Shown: positions 17,764-24,592 of the stretch, in pieces
How positions within the stretch are numbered: the first letter of the stretch is position 1
How the letters are laid out: each line of letters opens with the position of its first letter
Virus record (IMG/VR): IMGVR_UViG_3300013104_000013
Location: 1-42,010 of that record
Origin: a virus
Length of the DNA stretch: 42,010 nt
Strand: one strand, 5' to 3'
The notes under the pieces: generated by a model
Told to the model about the DNA's origin: nothing
Seen by the model: only the letters and a program-made list of their open reading frames with translations
Databases searched by the model: none
Program-made: the position numbers and the translations under genes

Positions 17764-18497
17764 TACTCATCATCTTCGTTTGGCGGAATAACACGTATGT
17801 TCAGTATAGGAGAATCAGGTTTTTTCTGACTGTTGTCTTTTTCATACTTACCATTGATCTTCAATATCTTTTCCTGGGCATCCAAAGCAGAATACCCCTC
17901 TACTTCCAAGCCGTGTGGACCATACTTAAGCTTTTTGATTTTACCCTTCTCCTTGTCGGCTACAAGAAGGTTAACATCCAGCTGCATTTCCTTAGCCAGG
18001 TACTTATCGCTTTCCATTATGCGGTAAGCCTTTGGGTTTCGTTCAAGTTCGATTTCCATCCTGACAACCTGAGCGCGTTCAAAATTCAGGCCCTCTTGAA
18101 ACTTATCAAATGCCTCTCCCTCAAAACCCATCCTATCGCAATACATTTCCTCCCTGAGTATGTATTCGTTTTTCTGTTTAATGACATCTGCCAGCGGAAC
18201 CTCAATCAAATCAGTCTTAACCACCTTTACCGGTACATAGTAATCGGTTAAATTAGATTGGGCAATGTCGCTGACAAGCTTAACAACTTCGTCACCGGTC
18301 AAAACAACCTCTTTCAGCTTTCCTTCTATGTAGGCTTTTACATGAGGTCTATTGTAGATCTCGTAACCTTGCTCTTTCGCTCCCTTTGCCGGGCAACCTG
18401 CCTTTCTAGCCGCAAATGCTTTGACTGGCTTAATTAGGTAAGCTTCTGCAAACAGCAGTTCTTTATCACTTAGCTTTATTTGAGTTGTTTCATCCAT
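17763..18497 (-). CDS. terS: Terminase small subunit
   Basis: The start is set at the ATG complementary to 18495-18497 (M-D-E-T-T-Q), not at a TTG 13 codons upstream that would lie inside the promoter. The 244-aa protein has a Terminase_2-type N-terminal HTH: LSDKELLFAEAYL, AARKAG near residue 34, and a downstream helix with RPHVKAYIEGKL. A central coiled region follows. It selects phage DNA for packaging and couples to TerL, which begins on its stop codon. Confidence 0.88.
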   Translation of the reverse strand: MDETTQIKLSDKELLFAEAYLIKPVKAFAARKAGCPAKGAKEQGYEIYNRPHVKAYIEGKLKEVVLTGDEVVKLVSDIAQSNLTDYYVPVKVVKTDLIEVPLADVIKQKNEYILREEMYCDRMGFEGEAFDKFQEGLNFERAQVVRMEIELERNPKAYRIMESDKYLAKEMQLDVNLLVADKEKGKIKKLKYGPHGLEVEGYSALDAQEKILKINGKYEKDNSQKKPDSPILNIRVIPPNEDDE

Positions 18498-18533
18498 CAG
18501 CTTCAAAATGTGAAGTATTGTGAAGTAATTGCT

Positions 18534-18570
18534 CAAATATACAAATTATGATTAATATGATATTTGTCAT
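18534..18570 (-). promoter_or_regulatory. Main late promoter with 23-bp dyad site D, before terminase
   Basis: TATATTTG lies at 18534-18541 on the minus strand, about 37 bases from the TerS ATG. Six bases upstream is ATGATT-N11-TGTCAT (18548-18570), with TGATATTTGTCA at 18558-18569. No TTTG -33 box is seen at 17-21 bases, and the dyad covers that position. This marks the boundary between early/middle genes and the late operon, so it is the best candidate for the late switch. Confidence 0.7.
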
Positions 18571-18578
18571 AAATCACC

Positions 18579-19169
18579 TCACAAAAAATCCTCTTTAATC
18601 TTTTTCCTGTACTCTTGGATAATGGCGATGACCTGCAGTTTGTCCCAGTGTATGGTATAGTTTCTCCACTGGTCAAGTTCTTCGACTTTTTCAATCCCGA
18701 TCTTTTTGATTAAGTTTTCACGATATGGGATAAGATGCCCGGACATGAAGCTGTTGCACTTTCTACATTGACCATGCACATTATTTTCGTTGTATCTAAG
18801 AAATGAATGGTTGCCTCTGGAATAGTAATGACCTGCATCCATTTGTCTTAGCGATTTAGGGGTGTTACAGCTTATACAAACGAAGTAACCATCTTTGGCG
18901 TCCCTTTTCCTTATGTAAGCATTGAAAGCGTCCTGAGCGATCTCTTTGAGTTGTTCCAGGGATTTATCGAATAGCTTTGATGTTTTCTTGCTTGCTTCGA
19001 TTTTAATTGATCTGGGAGTCTCTTTTGCGGGCCTGTCAGCTTTACGGTCTGAGCATACCTTTGCCCGGTGCTTTGCATAGTCAATCTTACACCGGCCGGC
19101 AGTAAGGAAGGTGTTTCGGTTGCAGTCTATGCAAGGGCCTACTATCGGTTTAATGGTTGAGTTTCTCAT
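18579..19169 (-). CDS. ninG: NinG-like recombination/HNH nuclease protein
   Basis: The 196-aa protein matches lambda NinG: two N-terminal Cys (CIDCNRN), a central basic helix, CISCNTPKSLRQMDAGHYYSR with H-Y-Y-S-R, then NNVHGQCRKCNSFMSG and LIPYRENL. The Cys pairs and His form a zinc-stabilised HNH-type fold. In lambda NinG (Rap) acts on recombination intermediates. It is the last early/middle gene before the late promoter. Confidence 0.88.
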   Translation of the reverse strand: MRNSTIKPIVGPCIDCNRNTFLTAGRCKIDYAKHRAKVCSDRKADRPAKETPRSIKIEASKKTSKLFDKSLEQLKEIAQDAFNAYIRKRDAKDGYFVCISCNTPKSLRQMDAGHYYSRGNHSFLRYNENNVHGQCRKCNSFMSGHLIPYRENLIKKIGIEKVEELDQWRNYTIHWDKLQVIAIIQEYRKKIKEDFL

Positions 19170-19528
19170 AGTTCCTGTCCTAACACTGAAAATATAAGGT
19201 TCTGCAGCTGATGAACGTATCTTATTTTTACCATCTCAACATCCTTAAAGTAAACGGTGTAGTAATCATCAACATCGAACTTAATTACTTCCAGGGCTGC
19301 TCCTTTAATTTTGTAGCTTACACCTAAAATAGCCCTATCGTTAAGTTCAAACCCAAACTTTACCAGCCATTCTTCGGTTATTGGTATTGGCTCTAGATAA
19401 TCATAGAAAACGAGTGACTGTGCGACCTCGCCTTTCAAGTTGTATTTAACCCTTGCGCTATTTTGCCGTAACTCTGTAACCACTCCTTCATTGACAAGAT
19501 TGCCTATTCTTAATTGTTCTGCTTTCAT
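19166..19528 (-). CDS. Conserved Bacteroidota phage protein (RIGNLV/YVHQLQNL type)
   Basis: A 120-aa soluble protein opening with LRIGNLVNEGVV and closing with YVHQLQNLIFSVLG. Proteins with this start and end, plus a middle LTEEWLxKFGF-like segment (here ITEEWLVKFGFELN), are frequent in Bacteroidota phages and prophages. No biochemical role is known to me. It overlaps NinG by 4 bases. Confidence 0.75.
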   Translation of the reverse strand: MKAEQLRIGNLVNEGVVTELRQNSARVKYNLKGEVAQSLVFYDYLEPIPITEEWLVKFGFELNDRAILGVSYKIKGAALEVIKFDVDDYYTVYFKDVEMVKIRYVHQLQNLIFSVLGQEL

Positions 19529-19529
19529 A

Positions 19530-19868
19530 TTATTGTTTTTTAAGTACTACAGTTGTTTCAGGGTTGAGGCCAAGGGAGTAAATGAAATCATCTGGTGTGC
19601 CATGTTCAAAAGGATATCCAGTATCTTTCAATCTTGGCAGCAAATCGTTTAACTGATCTTCGATCTCACTAGCTTTACCGAGTAGTTGCCAGTTGCCCGG
19701 TGGAATTGGGAATAGGTGTCTCAATTTGTGAGATGGAATAAAGGGCATACTGTAAAACACTTGGTTTCCAATTATGAAATCATCAAACACTATGTCAGTA
19801 GCGTCTTTTGGGAACTCGCAGAAGAGCAACTTCTGTCCATCTTGGGTTGTGTAGATGTGCTGTTTCAT
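19530..19868 (-). CDS. Hypothetical early/middle protein
   Basis: A 112-aa soluble protein, mixed alpha/beta, with a Pro-rich middle (PFIPSHKLRHLFPIPPGNW). Its start overlaps the upstream gene's stop by 4 bases, so it belongs to the coupled chain of small genes between 18.6 and 23.5 kb. No motif recognised. Confidence 0.65.
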   Translation of the reverse strand: MKQHIYTTQDGQKLLFCEFPKDATDIVFDDFIIGNQVFYSMPFIPSHKLRHLFPIPPGNWQLLGKASEIEDQLNDLLPRLKDTGYPFEHGTPDDFIYSLGLNPETTVVLKKQ

Positions 19869-20347
19869 GGCTTAACCCTTTCTAATGTTTGTTTAAACAG
19901 CTTTTTTGCCTCGAACGGCTTACCTGAATATGATGGATCTAAAGCTAAATAAGCCTGTTCTACAACATTACGTAATTCGTCGGCATATCGCTCCAACTCC
20001 TTAACCCTCAGCTCGGCTGCTTCTGCCCGGGCTTTGTATTGCTGGGCGTAGAGTTCAGCAATAGCTTGAATAGCTTTATCATCAATGAAAGTTCCATAAT
20101 AAATAGCATCGTCCCGGTATGCCTGCCAATTTTCAAAATCGTAGAGATGTTTTGCCACTTTATGTTTACACTGATCCACGCTCAGCACCTCTCCGGTGGG
20201 TTGTTGTTCTACCAAGGCATACTCAATATCCATCGGGTTAACCTGCTCCCCACTCCATGTAACGTCTTTCTGGTCTTTGAAATCCTCAGATTCATCACCC
20301 TTTGTTGACCCGATGTTGAGGAATATTGTTTTTGGTGCGTTTTTCAT
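19865..20347 (-). CDS. Hypothetical protein with C-terminal coiled coil
   Basis: The 160-aa protein is acidic at the N-terminus and helical from about residue 95 (ELYAQQYKARAEAAELRVKELERYADEL), a likely coiled coil that could mediate oligomerisation. It is coupled to both neighbours by 4-base overlaps. Function unknown. Confidence 0.65.
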   Translation of the reverse strand: MKNAPKTIFLNIGSTKGDESEDFKDQKDVTWSGEQVNPMDIEYALVEQQPTGEVLSVDQCKHKVAKHLYDFENWQAYRDDAIYYGTFIDDKAIQAIAELYAQQYKARAEAAELRVKELERYADELRNVVEQAYLALDPSYSGKPFEAKKLFKQTLERVKP

Positions 20348-20652
20348 TCTGTTTCTTTTAGGGTTTGTTTGGCAATTTCCAGTGCTGCCCTATGCATCAT
20401 TGTTGGTGTTGTACCAAAGTATTGTTTGTTATTCCAATTGATGTTGGCAATCCTCTCCAACCCCTCCCTGAACTTCTGTAGTTTGGATTCCAGTTCGGCA
20501 ACAGCGACCCTTTCACAGCATAGTATCAAGTCACAGAGCGCTTTGAATTTATCGGAATCTAACATGTCTCTCTCAAAAAGAGCAAATTGAGCGACGTCTT
20601 CAGGCGTTATGTTCTTGTCGGCCAGTAGATCGGTTAGTTTTCTATACTTCAT
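20344..20652 (-). CDS. Hypothetical helical protein
   Basis: A 102-aa helical protein with heptad-like spacing from residue 50 (AVAELESKLQKFREGLERIA). It overlaps neighbours by 4 and 11 bases. No family recognised. Confidence 0.6.
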   Translation of the reverse strand: MKYRKLTDLLADKNITPEDVAQFALFERDMLDSDKFKALCDLILCCERVAVAELESKLQKFREGLERIANINWNNKQYFGTTPTMMHRAALEIAKQTLKETE

Positions 20653-20998
20653 TTGATAAGGCTTTGGTTATTATGTTGTAAATAAGAGGTGATTTAATAT
20701 TCCTGCTCCTGACGTTTTCGAGCGCTTCCCTGTACCGTTTGTTTTCTGCCTCTAATTCGGTTATGTGGGATTTATAATTTTTTTCATCGACAAATACATC
20801 CTGAATAGTATCACAATCATCACAGATAAAGCCATTCATGTACGCTTCTGATTCGTTTCGCTCTGTTGGTTCTATAACTCCATTTTCGTACGGTTCCTGA
20901 TCTGGATTATAGTACCAATATCCAGACACTAACGCTGTGCGACCACCACATTTAATGCACGTTTGTTTAGGTTCCTCTAAAGTTTTTTGCTTACCCAT
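20642..20998 (-). CDS. Small protein with two Cys-x2-Cys pairs
   Basis: The 118-aa protein carries CIKCGG near residue 14 and CDDCDTIQD near residue 59, two C-x2-C pairs about 45 residues apart that can bind one zinc. The C-terminus is helical (ITELEAENKRYREALE). Such zinc ribbons are common in small phage DNA- or protein-binding factors. It overlaps the methyltransferase gene by 8 bases. Confidence 0.65.
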   Translation of the reverse strand: MGKQKTLEEPKQTCIKCGGRTALVSGYWYYNPDQEPYENGVIEPTERNESEAYMNGFICDDCDTIQDVFVDEKNYKSHITELEAENKRYREALENVRSRNIKSPLIYNIITKALSNEV

Positions 20999-21569
20999 TA
21001 CCTTCCCCCTTCCTCAACTGGCAATAGCCTGCTTCAATGAGTTCTTCCCGTTGCTCAGGCATTTTCATAAACACCATCCAATGCGTATCTCCAGATTTTC
21101 CTGTACGGTGACCGACTATAGGCTTGTAGTCATACTCTATAAGTTTCAATACCTGACCTATCTTGATTTGATTTTCGTTCCATTTGAATATTAGTGTGCC
21201 GAATGGTTCCAGAACTCTCATACACTCATCGAACCCTGCTTTGATATCCAATTCCCATGTTGGAAGCAACACCCCGTACTTCTTGGCCATCCAGCTATCC
21301 TTTCCAAGTTTTAATAAGTGAGGTGGATCGAACACGACCATCTTAAAAGTGTTGTCGGGGTAAGGCATGTTTCTAAAGTCATGTTCTACATCTGGTTTAA
21401 CTTCTAATGATCTACCATCACATAAAGTATGTGTTTCTGTACGTACATCAGCAAATAGCGCCTGTGGGTTTTTCTTGTCAAACCAGAACATCCGTGAGCC
21501 ACAACAGGCATCAAGTATAAGTTTGCGGTTCTCCTTCCGGCTCAAGTCCGGTCTTGTGTTTTGTGTCAT
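20991..21569 (-). CDS. SAM-dependent methyltransferase (DPPH motif)
   Basis: The 192-aa protein has a class I SAM-binding start (LILDACCGSRMFWF, residues 17-30), a second acidic strand (ALFADVR) and the catalytic VVFDPPHL (78-85). The D-P-P-H motif suggests amino methylation of a base or protein side chain. Phages often carry this group as a single gene, and DNA modification that evades restriction is the simplest idea. No target-recognition domain is present. Its ATG overlaps the preceding stop (ATGA). Confidence 0.85.
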   Translation of the reverse strand: MTQNTRPDLSRKENRKLILDACCGSRMFWFDKKNPQALFADVRTETHTLCDGRSLEVKPDVEHDFRNMPYPDNTFKMVVFDPPHLLKLGKDSWMAKKYGVLLPTWELDIKAGFDECMRVLEPFGTLIFKWNENQIKIGQVLKLIEYDYKPIVGHRTGKSGDTHWMVFMKMPEQREELIEAGYCQLRKGEGNG

Positions 21570-21739
21570 GGTTTCCCCTCCGATGTTTTAATAATGTCCT
21601 TAATTCTGTTGTTTGGCATGCACCACTTATACTTGTCACAAAATACATTTACATGCATCCTGCAAACTCTTTGGACTTCCCATTCTAATATTTGACCATC
21701 GTTAAACCTGTCAATTTTGAATTTATCCCCCTTCGTCAT
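21566..21739 (-). CDS. 57-aa protein upstream of methyltransferase
   Basis: The frame M-T-K-G-D-K-F-K-I-D ends in a TGA that overlaps the methyltransferase ATG. A GGAGG-like sequence (TCGGAGGGG) near its 3' end serves the next gene. It fills an otherwise empty 170-base gap. The product is basic with three Cys; function unknown. Confidence 0.65.
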   Translation of the reverse strand: MTKGDKFKIDRFNDGQILEWEVQRVCRMHVNVFCDKYKWCMPNNRIKDIIKTSEGKP

Positions 21740-21741
21740 GG

Positions 21742-21948
21742 TCAATCCTCCTTTAAGTATTTAACAACATCCAGTAAGTCATCAATTAATACGACTACTG
21801 ACCGTTCATCGCTATTTTCGGGACATTCAACATCCATTGTACGTACAATGATTTCAATCAGGCCAGTAGCATTGTTTCTTACAACTTGTTTGTTGAATGT
21901 GATAGTGTCTACGCCTGTTACGTAGCATTTAAGTTCCTGATTTGTCAT
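21742..21948 (-). CDS. Hypothetical small acidic protein
   Basis: The 68-aa protein starts M-T-N-Q-E-L-K-C-Y-V and ends with an acidic helix (VVVLIDDLLDVVKYLKED). Alternating hydrophobic residues suggest a small alpha/beta fold. It begins 5 bases after the upstream stop. No family recognised. Confidence 0.6.
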   Translation of the reverse strand: MTNQELKCYVTGVDTITFNKQVVRNNATGLIEIIVRTMDVECPENSDERSVVVLIDDLLDVVKYLKED

Positions 21949-21953
21949 ACCTG

Positions 21954-22403
21954 TTATTTATTAATTGAGTAAATACTAACTGCCAGATTGCGGCCTATTA
22001 AATCGCGAACATCAAAATGCCATTCAAATAAGTGCTGAACTACCAAATAATCCAGATGATTAAGCCATCTATTGTCGTCCATTAACTGTCTGCATTGGTC
22101 GTGAAAGTTATGTGTGTCATAAAAATCTTCCATCCATTCAATAGGAACAATATTTTCGCCCCTTATCGTGGTTATCTCTCTTTCAAGATCAGATAATGGC
22201 CTGAGAACCGGCCGAAATATCGAAACATCCTTTCCTGTACTGCCGCCCTCATAAGTCACGTGCAATTGGTCAGCGATAAAATAATATCCGTTTACCTTGG
22301 CGTATTCGATGCCTACATAGTCAGATTTATGGTTTAATATTTTGATCTGCAAACCATAGGGCAGATACCATACTATTTCGTGGAGTTGTAGTTGATCTTT
22401 CAT
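21954..22403 (-). CDS. Conserved Bacteroidota phage protein
   Basis: A 149-aa protein with a beta-rich N-terminal half (EIVWYLPYGLQIKI) and the segment FRPVLRPLSDLEREI near residue 84, which recurs in phage proteins of Bacteroides and relatives. The C-terminal half is helical and Trp/His-rich. It overlaps its upstream neighbour by 4 bases. Function unknown. Confidence 0.7.
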   Translation of the reverse strand: MKDQLQLHEIVWYLPYGLQIKILNHKSDYVGIEYAKVNGYYFIADQLHVTYEGGSTGKDVSIFRPVLRPLSDLEREITTIRGENIVPIEWMEDFYDTHNFHDQCRQLMDDNRWLNHLDYLVVQHLFEWHFDVRDLIGRNLAVSIYSINK

Positions 22404-22567
22404 TTGGTAATATTTTCTAAAAAAGTTTCAATTTCTGGCTTTACTATTTGACCTGAAGCTGTATTTAATTGCCCTAAAAGTATTTGAGCATGATTTTTTA
22501 TTTCTGGTGGAGTTTTTGGATTATCTCGAACTTTTATCAACTCATTCCAATGGTCAATATTTTTCAT
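22400..22567 (-). CDS. 55-aa hypothetical protein
   Basis: The start is set at M-K-N-I-D-H-W-N (ATG complementary to 22565-22567), one base after the upstream stop, in place of an upstream ATG that would overlap that gene by 35 bases. The product is a short helical protein. No motif is visible. Confidence 0.5.
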   Translation of the reverse strand: MKNIDHWNELIKVRDNPKTPPEIKNHAQILLGQLNTASGQIVKPEIETFLENITK

Positions 22568-22568
22568 C

Positions 22569-22904
22569 TTACTTTGTTGGGGGTTGTGGTTTAACTTTTT
22601 CAATGAAATGAGTTACAGTTGTGTCATAGGCAATTACTCCTTGTTCAAAAAAACCTGCACCTATATACTTACCTTCATAAACATATTCAGATATTCCTTC
22701 CCTATAGAAATACACATCAGAGCCACGTTTAGGCAGCCTCTCCGTCACAGGCACCCACTCCGGTTGCATTTGGGAGATAGCCCATTTTGCCCCCACATTG
22801 AAACCTTCATCAAAAGGTTCTGCTTTGGTCTTACTGGCATATACTTTATATCCGTTTGCTGACGTTGCCGCTTGGGCTATTTCCTCTGGTGTTATCTGTT
22901 TCAT
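22569..22904 (-). CDS. DUF551-like small protein
   Basis: The start at 22904 is preceded by GGAGGAACC, a strong Shine-Dalgarno sequence, and is preferred over an upstream ATG at 22946. The 111-aa protein contains EWVPVTERLPKRGSDVYFY followed by a THFIEKV end, the pattern of DUF551 proteins common in phages. The function of that family is unknown. Confidence 0.7.
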   Translation of the reverse strand: MKQITPEEIAQAATSANGYKVYASKTKAEPFDEGFNVGAKWAISQMQPEWVPVTERLPKRGSDVYFYREGISEYVYEGKYIGAGFFEQGVIAYDTTVTHFIEKVKPQPPTK

Positions 22905-22917
22905 GGTTCCTCCTTGT

Positions 22918-23121
22918 TTAAATCCTGTATTTTTTGATAACCTCATTCAACTCTTTCACGGAAGCTTCTTTCTCTGACCAGGTGATATAGCAAAGATTTT
23001 CACCAGACACTTCAACCTTTGTATCAAGTATGTCACCATCGTCATATTGCTCCCCTGTTAACCTAAGGGCTAAATTACCTAAGCCTAATTCAATGGTGTG
23101 TTTTTTAACTTCTGTATTCAT
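22918..23121 (-). CDS. Hypothetical small protein
   Basis: A 67-aa protein of alternating beta strands with a final Lys-rich helix (KEASVKELNEVIKKYR). It overlaps the upstream gene by 4 bases and ends 13 bases before the next start. No family recognised. Confidence 0.6.
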   Translation of the reverse strand: MNTEVKKHTIELGLGNLALRLTGEQYDDGDILDTKVEVSGENLCYITWSEKEASVKELNEVIKKYRI

Positions 23122-23462
23122 ATCTCTTTTTCTATTTTGTTTAATAACTCGGTTTCAAGGGAGAGAATTTTACCTCGGTTTGGCCTGATGTGATTGTTCC
23201 CAACTGTAACCTGCTTATGATGAGTGTCAATTTTAGTTGTCCCGTCATGGTAGATAACCTCTGCACTCTCAGCCGCCAACCTCAAAGCCTCCTTTACCTT
23301 TTCCTGGGCGTAGAGTTTGGTTGCTTTATCAACTCTTTCGTTGATAGCCTCGATCAACTTATCTTCCCGTTTAATGGTTCCAAATATGTGCTTTAAATAG
23401 GCTTTAAAATCCTTGTGCTTATATTCCCGTGCTACCTGGTCTTTTACTTCACTTAGTGTCAT
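23118..23462 (-). CDS. Hypothetical helical protein
   Basis: The start at 23462 (M-T-L-S-E-V-K-D-Q) is chosen because a 19-base leader identical to the one before the gene at 23972 ends precisely at this ATG. The 114-aa protein is helical (DKATKLYAQEKVKEALRLAAESAEV) and basic. A role in replication support is possible from position only. Confidence 0.6.
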   Translation of the reverse strand: MTLSEVKDQVAREYKHKDFKAYLKHIFGTIKREDKLIEAINERVDKATKLYAQEKVKEALRLAAESAEVIYHDGTTKIDTHHKQVTVGNNHIRPNRGKILSLETELLNKIEKEI

Positions 23463-23478
23463 AATCTGTAGTTTTTCT
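23460..23478 (-). repeat. Repeated translation leader, copy 1
   Basis: On the minus strand AGAAAAACTACAGATTATG includes the start codon of the gene ending at 23118. The identical 19 bases occur at 23970-23988 before a different gene. Proteins beyond the ATG are unrelated, so the conserved part is the leader itself. Confidence 0.7.
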
Positions 23479-23513
23479 ATATTTGATTTATGCGTAAACA
23501 ATTTCTACCTGGC

Positions 23514-23645
23514 TTATCCACAAAAGGGAAGATCATCTTTGTTGTCATTGTTGTCTTGTTTTTCTTGGCTACCAGAATACTTCTGCGTAGGTAGGGTTAG
23601 GTTTTGCCTAATTGTAACTACCTGTATTTCAGCTCCCGGATAAAA
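23514..23645 (-). pseudogene. Possible relic of a single-strand DNA-binding protein C-terminus
   Basis: An open stretch with no ATG, GTG or TTG start follows directly after two in-frame stops (TAATAA) of the 107-aa gene. Its translation ends N-N-D-N-K-D-D-L-P-F-C-G. Acidic residues followed by DDLPF are the hallmark of the SSB tail that contacts partner proteins. The C-G after the Phe and the missing start and OB fold argue against a working SSB. It may be a deletion remnant or a coincidence. Confidence 0.35.
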
Positions 23646-23648
23646 TTA

Positions 23649-23972
23649 TTATAAGATTTTAGCGTAGAATGGATCGTCGGCGTTTCCGGCAAAGAAGTTT
23701 TCAAGTAGTTCGTAATAAAGAACTTCGTTACCCGGCTGTCCACCTTCGGCACGAAAATATTTATCTCCGTTCTTTTCAGCCCACGATAAGGAGTCTACCA
23801 TATGTGGAACACTTATCTTCTTGGCGTTGTATGCTGTTAAAGTACCGTAGTCATCCCAAAAACTAACACCCACTTTATGCGCTGCTTTCATGGCCCTGAA
23901 AACGGATTTTGCTGCCTTTAACTGTTCAGGTGTTAAGCTGAATTTTTCAATTTGTTCGTCTGTAATTTCCAT
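23649..23972 (-). CDS. Hypothetical 107-aa protein
   Basis: The start (M-E-I-T-D-E-Q-I-E-K-F) coincides with the end of the repeated 19-base leader. The N-terminal 35 residues are helical (LTPEQLKAAKSVFRAMKAA), and the remainder is mixed with several Trp and Tyr. It ends with a double stop TAATAA. No family recognised. Confidence 0.6.
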   Translation of the reverse strand: MEITDEQIEKFSLTPEQLKAAKSVFRAMKAAHKVGVSFWDDYGTLTAYNAKKISVPHMVDSLSWAEKNGDKYFRAEGGQPGNEVLYYELLENFFAGNADDPFYAKIL

Positions 23973-23988
23973 AATCTGTAGTTTTTCT
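23970..23988 (-). repeat. Repeated translation leader, copy 2
   Basis: Exact copy of 23460-23478, again ending at the start codon. In this copy the flanking GT extends a small hairpin (GTAG-AAAAA-CTAC). Confidence 0.7.
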
Positions 23989-23998
23989 ACCACCGCAA

Positions 23999-24023
23999 CC
24001 CCGAACCTTGGTAGGTGTCGGGG
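23999..24023 (-). other. Stable intergenic hairpin
   Basis: CCCCGAACC pairs with GGTGTCGGGG around a TTGGTA loop, with one bulged base. On the minus strand it lies between the stop of the 62-aa gene (24044) and the start at 23972, with no T-run after it, so it is not a simple terminator in that direction. It may be an RNA-processing or stability element. Confidence 0.45.
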
Positions 24024-24043
24024 CAGGTTATGCGTGTTTTTTC

Positions 24044-24232
24044 TTAATTATAATATCCGTTACAATCCATTGCCTTATGGTAAGGCATAGAGGTGTTATC
24101 ACCAAAAGCATTTAAGCCCCAATTCTGCAACTCAGTTACACAAATAGCTATACGGCCAGCGTTATTCTCATCAAAATAAACCCCTTTTAAATTGATCCTC
24201 TCGTTAATTGAAAGTGATAAGTATGTTTTCAT
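24044..24232 (-). CDS. Hypothetical 62-aa protein
   Basis: A small protein (M-K-T-Y-L-S-L-S-I-N) with beta-type alternation, starting divergently from the plus-strand 74-aa regulator. The minus-strand -7 box at 24274-24281 is 42 bases upstream, so this is the first gene of the downstream half of the early/middle operon. Function unknown. Confidence 0.6.
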   Translation of the reverse strand: MKTYLSLSINERINLKGVYFDENNAGRIAICVTELQNWGLNAFGDNTSMPYHKAMDCNGYYN

Positions 24233-24273
24233 CTTCCTTCATTATTACAAAAGCTTCATTGCTTTTGATAGTT

Positions 24274-24362
24274 CAAATATAATACAATTGTATAATACAT
24301 ATTATCATTGATTTGTCATGTTGTATAAATCATTTGTATTATACTTTTATTCGTTATCTTTG
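24274..24362. promoter_or_regulatory. Divergent promoter/operator region with inverted repeats
   Basis: The minus-strand box TATATTTG (24274-24281) serves the 62-aa gene. The plus strand has TTG (24334-24336), 18 bases, then TATCTTTG (24355-24362), a good Bacteroidota promoter ending 5 bases before the 74-aa ATG. Between them lie the palindrome ATACAATTGTAT (24282-24293) and a 10-base inverted repeat GTATAATACA (24290-24299) / TGTATTATAC (24335-24344). The spacing fits a regulator that binds both promoters, probably the 74-aa protein itself. Confidence 0.65.
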
Positions 24363-24367
24363 CCTTT

Positions 24368-24592
24368 ATGGATTTAAAACAATTCCTTGATGCGAACCCT
24401 TTGATTAACCAAGCTGAGCTTGCCCGTCTAATGTGGCCGGATAATCTTAAAACAGCTAGATCACGTCTTTCAAACAAGCTGAACAATGCAAAGGCCGGGT
24501 CAGGGAAACAACGAATTACAGACGATGATCTGAAACTCGCAAAGGACGCCCTGGTTAAACTTGGTGTTAACATAGATGGTTTTATTAAGTGA
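24368..24592 (+). CDS. Small HTH-type regulator, opposite to operon
   Basis: The 74-aa protein has a helix-turn-helix-like core (NPLINQAELARLMWPDNLKTAR) and a second helix block RITDDDLKLAKDALVKL. Similar small proteins with a Q-A-E-L-A-R-L-M-W-P core occur singly in Bacteroidota phages. The -7 box lies 5 bases upstream of ATG, so the mRNA should be leaderless or nearly so. It ends exactly where the minus-strand GIY-YIG gene ends. I infer an autoregulatory switch within the early/middle operon; the binding site is not proven. Confidence 0.7.
   Translation: MDLKQFLDANPLINQAELARLMWPDNLKTARSRLSNKLNNAKAGSGKQRITDDDLKLAKDALVKLGVNIDGFIK

Noticed and set aside
24308-24319. ATTGATTTGTCA as a seventh repressor-type operator
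   Set aside because: Only 8 of 12 bases match and the left half-site of the 23-bp dyad is missing.
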